A stretch of 64,000 bases of DNA from CAYMPW01 sp964392725 (GTDB taxonomy: Archaea > Thermoplasmatota > Thermoplasmata > Methanomassiliicoccales > Methanomethylophilaceae), in the NCBI GenBank assembly GCA_964392725.1, contig CAYMPW010000001.1, forward strand, positions 56,116 to 120,115, read 5' to 3'. Positions 42,823-51,039 of the stretch are shown one piece after another. The translations under genes and the position numbers were made by a program. The notes under the pieces are model-generated. The model was not told the origin of the DNA. It did no database searches and saw nothing but the letters and a program-made list of their open reading frames with translations. How positions within the stretch are numbered: position 1 is the stretch's first letter; each line of letters opens with the position of its first letter.

Positions 42823-43665
42823 CCAAATTTTACAATCTTTCGAAGAACACCAATTCTTTACGGATTTGTATAACTCTGTGTCTCTGAACTCATCTTTTCC
42901 GAACGCAAGTCTGAGCGCACCCGACATCTCGCCATCACACAACCCACGGCAGTTGAAAGATCCATGTTTGTGCAGGAACATGAGCATAACAGAAACCGCA
43001 TCGTGACCTCTGCACATATCGCATTTATTGTATCCCTGTTTCATTTCACTTAATATCATTTTTGAAATTTCATACGGGTCGATGTGTGTTTTATTCGATC
43101 TGAATAAAACTTCATTTACCAATTTCCGAATATCCGGTTTCAAAGTTTTTTCACTGACATAGAACTGCGGTTCCAAATTTTTGAAAGACAGATTCATTCC
43201 ATCTCTTCTCGATATATGCATGAAAACCCCCACGGGATACACGGCTTCCAAAATCGTTGATCTGATGTTTCCGTTAATTTTTTCAAAAGATACCAAATCT
43301 TTCGATTCCATATATTCGGAAAGAACATCATAGAATGCCGTGCTGTGAATCATCATCATTTCACCGTCTCTGCAATCGGTAACAAAAATCGGAGCTTCTC
43401 TTTTGATTCCGCAAACACGATCCAAGTCCGCATCTACGATACCTATAACTTTTTCATCTTTTCTTTTGGAGTAGCATTCTTTAACCGAATGTCTCACATT
43501 TTCTTTGGAATGTGCTACAATAACTTGAGCATTATCCAAATCCATAAATTTCGAATAAAGACGTTCGTCCGTTACTCCTTCTACAATCAAAACCATTCCA
43601 TTAAATGCGGATCTGAGCATAGACACTGAATTCGCAATATCCGACGACGTCAGATATTCACGCAC
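42814..43665 (-). CDS. TOPRIM/DUF4435 protein, AriB-like
   Basis: A 283-aa protein. The N-terminal third is a TOPRIM-type fold: VLIVEGVTDERLYSKF (catalytic Glu, near residue 30) and VIGIVDADLDR (metal-binding DxD, near 95). CRGHDAVSVMLMFL near 235 corresponds to the GKD/GHD helix of DUF4435 proteins. A Cys-rich stretch (CDMC...CRGLC) may bind zinc. It begins with GTG one nucleotide after the stop of the AAA ATPase gene. This ATPase-then-DUF4435 order is that of the PARIS anti-phage system, in which AriB is the effector released by AriA and can act as a tRNA nuclease. Confidence 0.7.
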   Translation of the reverse strand: MREYLTSSDIANSVSMLRSAFNGMVLIVEGVTDERLYSKFMDLDNAQVIVAHSKENVRHSVKECYSKRKDEKVIGIVDADLDRVCGIKREAPIFVTDCRDGEMMMIHSTAFYDVLSEYMESKDLVSFEKINGNIRSTILEAVYPVGVFMHISRRDGMNLSFKNLEPQFYVSEKTLKPDIRKLVNEVLFRSNKTHIDPYEISKMILSEMKQGYNKCDMCRGHDAVSVMLMFLHKHGSFNCRGLCDGEMSGALRLAFGKDEFRDTELYKSVKNWCSSKDCKIWSF

Positions 43666-43666
43666 G

Positions 43667-44698
43667 TTATGCCCCCAATTCGCGGGAATCGCTCCAACTC
43701 TCGTGAATTATCTGGGGGGAGTGGGTTGCGATAAGAACCTGGAGATTTCTCAGTTTGGCGATATCGGATATTGTGGAACCGAGTTTTTGCTGCCATGATA
43801 CATGGAGTGAAATTTCAGGTTCGTCCAAAACAACAAATTCTCCTGGATTTGCGTGGAATAACATGCAGTAAAAAATAATCAGAATGTGTTTTTCACCCGC
43901 GGAAAGACGCTGAAGGGGAAGTGCCATCTTATTATCCATTTTTACAATCATTTTATCATCGGCAATGATGAGATTCTTGGTTGTAAAATATCCATTTACA
44001 ACATCTTTGAAAACAATAATCGATTCCGCAAGGGTATAATTGCGTTCGATATATTCGTTAACGGAGAATGCGAGTTCGGTATAATCTTCGCGATACTCAT
44101 CCAATTCGTATCTGCTCGGAGGGAATCTGTATCCCGAAGGCATATCGGGTTCGAAACCTGCGTCTTTGATAAAATCAAGTTTTGCTTTGAGATCTTTGCA
44201 CCAGAATTCCAAATCTCCGTCGGAATATTCTTTTCTGCCCTCCTTTGAAACAGGAACAAGTGCATTATGTTCATTGGCAAAACGAATTTTGTGTGTAAGT
44301 TCTTCCGCGTAAGATTCAAGGGCCGGTACAAGACGTCCGTCCTTTTTGCGTACGGTAAGCCTTTCCGACGAAATATGAGCGACACCCATTATCGAAGAAA
44401 GTTCTTCGGGAGTGATTTCACTTTCAATTTCATTTTTCTGCATTTGTACAAGAAGGTCTCCGTTATTGTTCTCGACGATAAGAGTACTTTCGTCATCGAA
44501 ACAGATATCGATTCTTTCGAACGGAACTTCGGACACTTCTTTTAGATCGCCTTTTAAAATTGCACAGACTGCTCTTGCCAACGTTGTTTTGCCTGCACCA
44601 TTCAATGCATGCAAATATGTAATGGGGCCATCGCAAAGCTCAATGTTGTATTCGAAGGTGTCGAAAAGTCCGTAAACGGATATGCTGTTTATTCTCAT
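43667..44698 (-). CDS. AAA/ABC-type ATPase, AriA-like (OLD/AAA15 class)
   Basis: A 343-aa ATPase of the RecF/OLD/SMC-like class. Walker A is ALNGAGKTT near residue 29 (Ala replaces the usual first Gly). A middle helical region follows. The ABC signature LSAGEKHILIIF is near 275, Walker B VVLDEPEISLHVSWQQ near 295 and the H-loop ATHSPQII near 328. The ATG at 44698 sits about 24 nt after a minus-strand TATA-like site, implying a leaderless message; upstream in-frame codons to 44734 are less likely. Together with the next gene it resembles PARIS AriA-AriB, though shorter than typical AriA. A housekeeping DNA-repair role is the alternative. Confidence 0.7.
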   Translation of the reverse strand: MRINSISVYGLFDTFEYNIELCDGPITYLHALNGAGKTTLARAVCAILKGDLKEVSEVPFERIDICFDDESTLIVENNNGDLLVQMQKNEIESEITPEELSSIMGVAHISSERLTVRKKDGRLVPALESYAEELTHKIRFANEHNALVPVSKEGRKEYSDGDLEFWCKDLKAKLDFIKDAGFEPDMPSGYRFPPSRYELDEYREDYTELAFSVNEYIERNYTLAESIIVFKDVVNGYFTTKNLIIADDKMIVKMDNKMALPLQRLSAGEKHILIIFYCMLFHANPGEFVVLDEPEISLHVSWQQKLGSTISDIAKLRNLQVLIATHSPQIIHESWSDSRELGA

Positions 44699-44783
44699 AC
44701 GTATTATGAATACACTTATTTGTATATCAATCATTCAGAGAATCACGGTATAGTTTTATCTCAGATGTGCTATTTCACACCCA

Positions 44784-45626
44784 ATGGACATAGAAGGCTC
44801 ATTCCAATTAATCAACGCATACATCCGTGACGATAAGATAAACAACGTTCGCCCTACGGTGGATTTGATTGTTAGCGAGTGCGATAACGATCCCGTTGTT
44901 TTAATCAAATGTGTTTCGATTTTAAGAGTTGTTGATGAGGAAGAAGCCGCATCCGAAATATTGGATTTACTATGTACATTAATACCAAAAGACGGAACCG
45001 AACGTTTCTCCGTAACTCAGGCACTCAGAGGATTGGGACGTTATGAAGAATCATACAATTCGTACAAAACCATGGATCAAACAGATGCGGTAATCCGTGA
45101 AGAAATACTCGCTCTTCGTGGTATGGATGAATTCGAAGAAGCTTACAGTCTAACAAAAAAGATACAGGAACCTACGATTTCGGATGATTTGATGGAAGCT
45201 AAGGTTCTTTGCGATTTGGGCGAATTCACAAAAGCGTTAGAACTTTCCAAAAAACTCGTTTCGGAAGATAGGGATTACAAAACATTGGTTGGACTTTGTG
45301 ATACCTTGATTCTCATGGGAAATATGAACGAAGCTTTGAAAATTTCCAAGAATTACATGAAAGAAGCAAAGAACGCCGATGGTTTTGCATTGGCAGCAAG
45401 AACTTTGCGTATTTGTGGTAAGGTTCCGGCTGCAGCCAATTATGCAAACCGTGCCGTAACTCTGGATTATACGCATAAAGGCGCTGTTGAAACACTTGCA
45501 TTGTGTCTTATCGAAAAAGGAAGAATCAAAGAAGCCAAAGTTCTCGCAGGCGGAATCAATCAGTTGGATCCCGGTTGCGAAGAAGTTCTGAATATAATGG
45601 ATTCTTGCAGATCTGCGATGCTTTGA
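44784..45626 (+). CDS. TPR-like helical repeat protein
   Basis: A 280-aa soluble protein made of degenerate tetratricopeptide-type helices throughout (GRYEESYNSYKTM, DEFEEAYSLTKKI, GEFTKALELSKKLV, GNMNEALKISKNYM, GKVPAAANYANRAV, GRIKEAKVLAGGI). About seven repeats can be counted. No signal or membrane segment is seen. It is divergent from the AAA ATPase and convergent with the DUF234-type ATPase. Probably a protein-protein adaptor; no partner is evident. Confidence 0.7.
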   Translation: MDIEGSFQLINAYIRDDKINNVRPTVDLIVSECDNDPVVLIKCVSILRVVDEEEAASEILDLLCTLIPKDGTERFSVTQALRGLGRYEESYNSYKTMDQTDAVIREEILALRGMDEFEEAYSLTKKIQEPTISDDLMEAKVLCDLGEFTKALELSKKLVSEDRDYKTLVGLCDTLILMGNMNEALKISKNYMKEAKNADGFALAARTLRICGKVPAAANYANRAVTLDYTHKGAVETLALCLIEKGRIKEAKVLAGGINQLDPGCEEVLNIMDSCRSAML

Positions 45627-45633
45627 TTCAAAA

Positions 45634-47001
45634 TCATTGAATTAATTTGCCGCAGTCAAACAATAATACCTTTTTCTCAGAAGCTTCTTTGATTGTTTGT
45701 TCAGTGTATCCAGATACCGAGAACAAACACAGAATCGTTTCTAATTTTTCAAACTCTTTTACACACATACATTTTTTTTCAAGATTGTGTAATACATCAA
45801 CACCAACAGGCGAAGATCTGTATTTGCACTCTCCCGCGTATGCAATATTGTTTATTTTATCGATGGCAACCACATCTATTTCCAGGTTGGATTCCCAATG
45901 CGATCCGTATGTTGCCGCGATTCCTTTCTCTTTAAGATATGTTCTGAGTTCAGATTTACAGATGTCTTCGAAAACAAATGAAACATGAGAATCTATGAAA
46001 TGTGCCTTGAGCGTTGCTACCGCTACATCCGAATTATTACGCAAAATATCATTTTTAAATGGATATACAAAACGGAACCACAGGGACATAAAATAATCAG
46101 ATATCACATACTGTCCGTTTCTGCTATGTTCCGGTTTATTTTCGGTAACCGGCACTCTTCTTTCTAATAATCCCACATCGATTAATTTTCTAAGATATGG
46201 AAGAATTATGTTCGATGGTGCTTGTACGGCAGATGATATTTTATCTGCTTTTCTATGACCTTCTGAAATTACACGGAGGTATGTGTTGTAACTTGTAATG
46301 TCACGAAACTCATCGGATAACAAGTATGCAGGTTCATTAACTAAAGGCCCTCCATTTTTCATTGTAAGACGTTCTATATTATCGACAATAGACAGTTTAT
46401 CATTCATCAATACCATATAATGTGGAACACCTCCGGTCACAGCATATTCTTCAATTGCACGTATATATTCCTTATTCTGTATTGTTTTTCTAAATTCAAG
46501 AGGTCTGAGAATCAAATCACCAGTATTTCTTCCATACAATGGACTGTTGTAATCTTCTGCTATTTTTCTCATCATTCCGATGTATGATCCACATATAATG
46601 ACCATAATATCATTTTTAGAAAGTAACGTATCCCAAATGGATTGGAAGTTTATTGCAAAATTGCTATCGGCCATAGTTATGTATTGAAATTCATCTATAA
46701 CCAATATTTTTTTACCGGATGGACCAAGTTTAACATAGGATTCGATTGCTTCTCTCCACGATTCAAATTGTCCAAGGGGCGTGTCTACAGCAGCAGATAC
46801 AGCAGAAGAAAAACTTTTTAAAATCATGTTAGATGTTTCATTATCGGTTTCAAAATACAGTGCATTTTTTCCTTTAATGAATTCTTCTATAAGTGTACTT
46901 TTTCCTACACGACGCCTTCCACTTATAATAACAAAAGAATGATCTAATTCATATTGTTCGTTTAGAAATTCCATTTCTTCTTCTCTGCCAATGAATTCCA
47001 T
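45634..47001 (-). CDS. Archaeal ATPase with C-terminal DUF234 nuclease-like domain
   Basis: A 455-aa protein of the archaeal AAA ATPase family (MJ-type ATPase_2). Walker A GRRRVGKST near residue 29, Walker B ILVIDEFQYI near 100, sensor IMVIICGSYIGMM near 148 and a winged-helix region near 260-290 are visible. The C-terminal DUF234 domain contains LEIDVVAIDKINNIAYAGECKY, where D-x(n)-E-x-K resembles the PD-(D/E)XK nuclease core. Families like this expand in archaeal genomes and often accompany mobile elements or toxin-like functions; the role is unknown. Confidence 0.8.
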   Translation of the reverse strand: MEFIGREEEMEFLNEQYELDHSFVIISGRRRVGKSTLIEEFIKGKNALYFETDNETSNMILKSFSSAVSAAVDTPLGQFESWREAIESYVKLGPSGKKILVIDEFQYITMADSNFAINFQSIWDTLLSKNDIMVIICGSYIGMMRKIAEDYNSPLYGRNTGDLILRPLEFRKTIQNKEYIRAIEEYAVTGGVPHYMVLMNDKLSIVDNIERLTMKNGGPLVNEPAYLLSDEFRDITSYNTYLRVISEGHRKADKISSAVQAPSNIILPYLRKLIDVGLLERRVPVTENKPEHSRNGQYVISDYFMSLWFRFVYPFKNDILRNNSDVAVATLKAHFIDSHVSFVFEDICKSELRTYLKEKGIAATYGSHWESNLEIDVVAIDKINNIAYAGECKYRSSPVGVDVLHNLEKKCMCVKEFEKLETILCLFSVSGYTEQTIKEASEKKVLLFDCGKLIQ

Positions 47002-47166
47002 AGTTTTTTATGGTATTTTTTGTATTTAAAATGTTGTTTAATAGAATTGTAATTAAATTAATCTAAATTCAATTAATTCAAATTCTATATCTCATAAATA
47101 TTATTATTTTCATTCGAGTAACACGAATTGAAGAAAGATTATTAACCAAGTTGCAGATATCGAATC

Positions 47167-47943
47167 ATGAGAAGAATCGCAATCTATGGTAAAGGCGGTA
47201 TTGGAAAGTCCACAACTTCTGCGAATATTTCTATGGCATTGGCAGAAAAAGGACTCCGTGTTATGCAGGTTGGTTGCGATCCTAAATCTGATTCTACACG
47301 TTTGCTTCTGAATGGAAAGAAATGCCCTACTGTTTTGGATTTGATGAGAGACGGCGGAGAAATCAGCCTTGACAACATCGTTGCAAAAGGTAACAACGGG
47401 GTTCTTTGTGTCGAATGCGGCGGTCCCAAGCCCGGTACAGGTTGTGCGGGTCGCGGAATTATCGCAGCTTTCGAAAAATTGGAAGAAGAAAACGTAATCG
47501 ATGTACTCAAACCCGATGTCATGATTTATGATGTGTTGGGAGATGTCGTTTGCGGCGGATTCGCCATGCCTATCAGGAATGGTTATGCCAAAGACGTATT
47601 CATTGTTACATCGGGTGAGATGATGTCTCTTTACGCAGCAAACAACATCGCGGAAGCTGTAAGAAACTTCTCCGATGACGGATATGCACGTTTGGGCGGC
47701 CTCATTCAGAACTCACGCGCAATCGAAAACGAAGATTCGATTATAGACAAAGCTGCGGAAGAGATTGGAACCTCAATCATCTATCGTATGCCCCGTAACG
47801 GAACCGTACAAGAGTGCGAAGCACGCGATCTCACAGTAATTGAGGGCGCACCCGATTCCGAAATGGCAAAACATTACAGAGCTCTCGCGGATAAAATCCT
47901 CGAACTCAGTGAAGATACCGATGGCGGTATGAGACTTAACTAA
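47167..47943 (+). CDS. cfbC: Ni-sirohydrochlorin a,c-diamide reductive cyclase, NifH-like reductase
   Basis: A 258-aa Fe protein that passes electrons to CfbD with ATP hydrolysis in F430 synthesis. The P-loop GKGGIGKSTTSANIS starts at residue 8. The cluster cysteines are in ECGGPKPGTGCAGRG near 90 and DVVCGGFAMPIR near 128, both as in NifH. Context separates it from nitrogenase NifH: it begins the operon cfbC-A-E-D-B, with no nif genes. A TATA-like ATAAATATTA about 70 nt upstream is the probable promoter. Confidence 0.94.
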   Translation: MRRIAIYGKGGIGKSTTSANISMALAEKGLRVMQVGCDPKSDSTRLLLNGKKCPTVLDLMRDGGEISLDNIVAKGNNGVLCVECGGPKPGTGCAGRGIIAAFEKLEEENVIDVLKPDVMIYDVLGDVVCGGFAMPIRNGYAKDVFIVTSGEMMSLYAANNIAEAVRNFSDDGYARLGGLIQNSRAIENEDSIIDKAAEEIGTSIIYRMPRNGTVQECEARDLTVIEGAPDSEMAKHYRALADKILELSEDTDGGMRLN

Positions 47944-47952
47944 GGTGAAAAC

Positions 47953-48735
47953 ATGGTAAAAAAAGGAATTCTTTTGATAGGACACGGATCTAGATACAAA
48001 TTTAACGAGACAATTCTCTGGAAACAGCAGGAACGTCTTGCAGAAATGGGATACAAAAACATCTACGTTGCATTCAACGAGACATCTTTCCCCAAACTTC
48101 CCTATGCAGTAAATGCAATGGCAGAAGCAGACATTGATGAAATTATCGGACTTCCCTTCTTTATCGCATCCGGTCTCCATATCGTAAGAGATATTCCAAG
48201 ACAGATCGGTCTTGAACAGGGAGCAACAGAAGGCGTATTGGATCTCAACGGAAAGAAAGTTTCAATTCACTACGAAACACCTTTCGGTAACGACCCCCTT
48301 CTTTCAAAGATTCTCGCAGAGAAAATCGATGAACTCGACAGCAAAACAGGTAAAACCGGAATCCTCATCATCGGACACGGTTCCAAATTGCCACACAACA
48401 AAGAAACCATCGAGTTCCAGGCACAGCAGCTTACCGAAATGGGATACGAAAACGTTCACACAGCATTCAATGAGTTCAACGGACCTTACATCGAGGAAGT
48501 TCTCGAAGGTATGCTCGACAACGGAACAACCGAAGTTATCGTTCTTCCCTTGTTCATCTCACTCGGAGATCACCTCAAGAACGACATTCCCGCAAAGATC
48601 CACCTCGTCGATGGTATCAACGAAGGTACTTATGACCACAAGGGAACCACTGTTACAATGAAATACGCATCCCCTATCGGAGAAGACGAGCGCCTTACAA
48701 AGGTCCTCGCAGGCAAAATCGATAGGTACCTCTGA
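47953..48735 (+). CDS. cfbA: Sirohydrochlorin nickelochelatase, two-domain fused form
   Basis: A 260-aa chelatase made of two similar halves. Half 1 (residues 1-130) has LIGHGSRYKFNE and SGLHIVRDIP. Half 2 (131-260) has IIGHGSKLPHNK and LGDHLKNDIP. Each keeps both metal-binding His positions of the CbiX family. Methanogen CfbA is usually a short CbiX-S homodimer of about 125-145 aa; here duplication and fusion give a CbiX-L-like monomer. It inserts Ni(II) into sirohydrochlorin. Position between cfbC and cfbE supports nickel over cobalt as the ion. Confidence 0.9.
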   Translation: MVKKGILLIGHGSRYKFNETILWKQQERLAEMGYKNIYVAFNETSFPKLPYAVNAMAEADIDEIIGLPFFIASGLHIVRDIPRQIGLEQGATEGVLDLNGKKVSIHYETPFGNDPLLSKILAEKIDELDSKTGKTGILIIGHGSKLPHNKETIEFQAQQLTEMGYENVHTAFNEFNGPYIEEVLEGMLDNGTTEVIVLPLFISLGDHLKNDIPAKIHLVDGINEGTYDHKGTTVTMKYASPIGEDERLTKVLAGKIDRYL

Positions 48736-48745
48736 GGCGTAAAGG

Positions 48746-49963
48746 ATGCATATCTTAATTCTCGATATGGTTCACGGCGGAGATTTTCTCGCAGAAGATC
48801 TTATTGCTCAGGGTAACGAGATTACTGCCGTAGATGTATACGGTATAGCTTCGGAAGAGAAGAAGCAACATCTTCGCGATATCGGAGCCAGAGTTGAAAG
48901 AAACACACCTGATGGACATTATGATCTGTTGTTGTCTCCTTCACACTGCCCTGACGAACTTATCGGGAATGCAACCTATTCCGAGAGGAAAACTTTCCAC
49001 CAGGCGGTTGGAGAATTAACCAACGATAATCGTTTCCGCATTGAAATCACAGGTGTCAAAGGAAAAACCAGCACCTGTTATCTTCTTGCACATGTGCTCG
49101 GAGAAACAGATAAAAAAGTATTCCTTCACACTTCCCGCGGACAGGGACCATGGATCAACGGAGAACACAAAATCGAGAAATTGATGAGTATCGCTCCAAC
49201 ATCCATGATTCGTCTTCCCGAGGGAGATTTCGATGTTATTGTTTCCGAAATATCATTGGGCGGAACAGGAAAAGCCGATATTGCACTGATTACAAACCTT
49301 GTAGAAGATTACGGAATTGCCCGTAATTCCCGCAAGGCTTCTGATTCCAAAGCTACAATTCTTTGCAATAATGTGAATATTGTTCCCTTGGATGAAGTTG
49401 AAATTTGGTCCAAATACGGAAATTTCCCGCTCAAAGGGTATGGAAACAAAGTAAAAATCCTGTCTAAACCGGAACTTGGAAAACCTTTGGACATTGAAAT
49501 CGATTACAAGGGTAAAACTCAAAGAGTTTCTTTGAACGGATCTTATTTGTCACTTCAATACATAAGTTCAATCGAACGCGTATTGGCAGTATGCGAAGAG
49601 ATGGATATTTCTTTGGAATCTATCGTAAAAGGTTTGGAATCTTTCAAAGGCGTTCCCGGAAGAGGCGAAATATTCTCCACCGAAAACGGATGGAAGATTG
49701 TTGAACGTAATCCTGGAATTTCCCACATGTCAATAGACATGTCTCTTTCCTGTCTCAAAGATTTGAATGCATTGGAAAGCGCATTTATTATTGTCGATCC
49801 CGTAAGCAAAAGAGTTTGCGATAAGATGGACAAGGAAAAGATTGAAGTTGTTGCAGAAAAATATGGAGCTAGAATTGCATTCACAGATGGTTGCGGAAGC
49901 TATCCCGATGTACCAAAAGATGCAATTACAGTTGTAGAATTTATTAAAGAAGGATTTCAATGA
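48746..49963 (+). CDS. cfbE: Coenzyme F430 synthase, Mur-ligase-like
   Basis: A 405-aa ATP-dependent ligase-like enzyme that closes the propionate side chain of 15,17(3)-seco-F430-17(3)-acid to form F430. The ATP site is ITGVKGKTSTCYLL near residue 97. The N terminus (HILILDMVHGGDFLAEDLIAQGNEITAVDVYG) and the ALITNLVEDYGIARNS region follow the Mur-ligase fold. It overlaps cfbD by 4 nt. Confidence 0.92.
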   Translation: MHILILDMVHGGDFLAEDLIAQGNEITAVDVYGIASEEKKQHLRDIGARVERNTPDGHYDLLLSPSHCPDELIGNATYSERKTFHQAVGELTNDNRFRIEITGVKGKTSTCYLLAHVLGETDKKVFLHTSRGQGPWINGEHKIEKLMSIAPTSMIRLPEGDFDVIVSEISLGGTGKADIALITNLVEDYGIARNSRKASDSKATILCNNVNIVPLDEVEIWSKYGNFPLKGYGNKVKILSKPELGKPLDIEIDYKGKTQRVSLNGSYLSLQYISSIERVLAVCEEMDISLESIVKGLESFKGVPGRGEIFSTENGWKIVERNPGISHMSIDMSLSCLKDLNALESAFIIVDPVSKRVCDKMDKEKIEVVAEKYGARIAFTDGCGSYPDVPKDAITVVEFIKEGFQ

Positions 49964-51039
49964 ATGTAATTCACCCACGTCCAAACCCGATTATTGCGGC
50001 AATGTATACACTCCGTGATTTGGATGTCGATGTAATCCTAGTTCACGGACCTGCGGGTTGCGGATTCATGGCATCCCGTATGCTCGAAGAAGCAGGAGTA
50101 AGGGTTGTAACATCCGGAATCAAAGATAACGATCTTATTTTCGGAGCTGCAAAACCTTTAATCGAGACTTTGAAAACAGTCGAAGAAAAATTCCATCCGA
50201 ACACCGTAGCCGTAGTGGGAACTTGTGCCAGTATGATTATCGGAGAAGATATTTCAGCATCCATAAAACGTGCCGGGATTAAAGCAAATGTTTTCGGCGT
50301 GGATTGTCACGGATGCATGGGGGATAATACGCAAGGTGCTGTTAAAGCACTTGTTTCCGCACGTGATGCAGAGTTGATTTCCAAAGACGAGTGTTCACGT
50401 CAATGCGATATGATGCTTGCAGCAACAAAAATGGAAAAATCCGTGGGAATGGCAGGAAGAGAATATCTTTCTCCCGTGAAAGGACCTACAAAAATGGGTG
50501 TTTCCAATAAAATTGCAGATGTTTTATCTTCAGGAGGAAAAGTTGCTGTTGTTATGTTGGCTAAAAAAGAATTGGCATATCGTTTTGCCGATGTATTTTT
50601 GGCCGTCGATAACGCCCGTAAATCACTGGGCGGAGAAACACTTTTTGTTGCCAATCTTGATGAAAATATCGGTCTTCCGAGAATCAGACGTTATGCAACA
50701 GATATTCTTTCGGATTTACAGGAATCAAATGTAAAGATTGATAAAATCGTGGGCGGACTCGACGAATATGCTGTTTGTGGAGAAGCCGCAAAGAAAGCAG
50801 TGGATGAATTCAACCCGGATTTGCTTATTCTTGCAGGAATACCCCACGCTTATCCAGGAATGTCGCCCGATAACGTGTTGATTACAGATCAACCAAGACA
50901 ATTGGCGAATTATCTCAACATGGGTTGTTCTTTGGCCGTTGGTGAAATTTCTTCACACTCGATGGTTATGGGAACAAGACACATAATTCCGCTTGAAACC
51001 GGAGAAACACTTCGTGAAATAACGGCTGGAAGATTATGA
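49960..51039 (+). CDS. cfbD: Ni-sirohydrochlorin a,c-diamide reductive cyclase, NifD-like subunit
   Basis: A 359-aa catalytic subunit that reduces and cyclises Ni-sirohydrochlorin a,c-diamide with electrons from CfbC. Cluster-ligand cysteines are likely in VHGPAGCGFMASRM near residue 31, VGTCASMIIGED near 88 and VDCHGCMGDNTQGA near 110. It is shorter than NifD and lacks a FeMo-cofactor environment, as expected. Overlaps of 4 nt with both cfbE and cfbB show tight coupling. Confidence 0.94.
   Translation: MNVIHPRPNPIIAAMYTLRDLDVDVILVHGPAGCGFMASRMLEEAGVRVVTSGIKDNDLIFGAAKPLIETLKTVEEKFHPNTVAVVGTCASMIIGEDISASIKRAGIKANVFGVDCHGCMGDNTQGAVKALVSARDAELISKDECSRQCDMMLAATKMEKSVGMAGREYLSPVKGPTKMGVSNKIADVLSSGGKVAVVMLAKKELAYRFADVFLAVDNARKSLGGETLFVANLDENIGLPRIRRYATDILSDLQESNVKIDKIVGGLDEYAVCGEAAKKAVDEFNPDLLILAGIPHAYPGMSPDNVLITDQPRQLANYLNMGCSLAVGEISSHSMVMGTRHIIPLETGETLREITAGRL

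Noticed and set aside
42814..44698. Gabija or single-gene OLD nuclease
   Set aside because: In those systems ATPase and TOPRIM are fused in one protein, with a helicase partner for Gabija. Here they are separate genes and the TOPRIM protein looks like DUF4435.
45634..47001. Transposon or insertion sequence carrying the DUF234-type ATPase
   Set aside because: No terminal inverted repeats, target duplication or transposase could be found around it.
47167..51039. Nitrogenase genes (nifH, nifD)
   Set aside because: The NifH/NifD-like proteins are interleaved with a CbiX chelatase, a Mur-like ligase and a CbiA-like amidotransferase, which is the F430 operon; no nifK, nifE, nifN or nifB is present.
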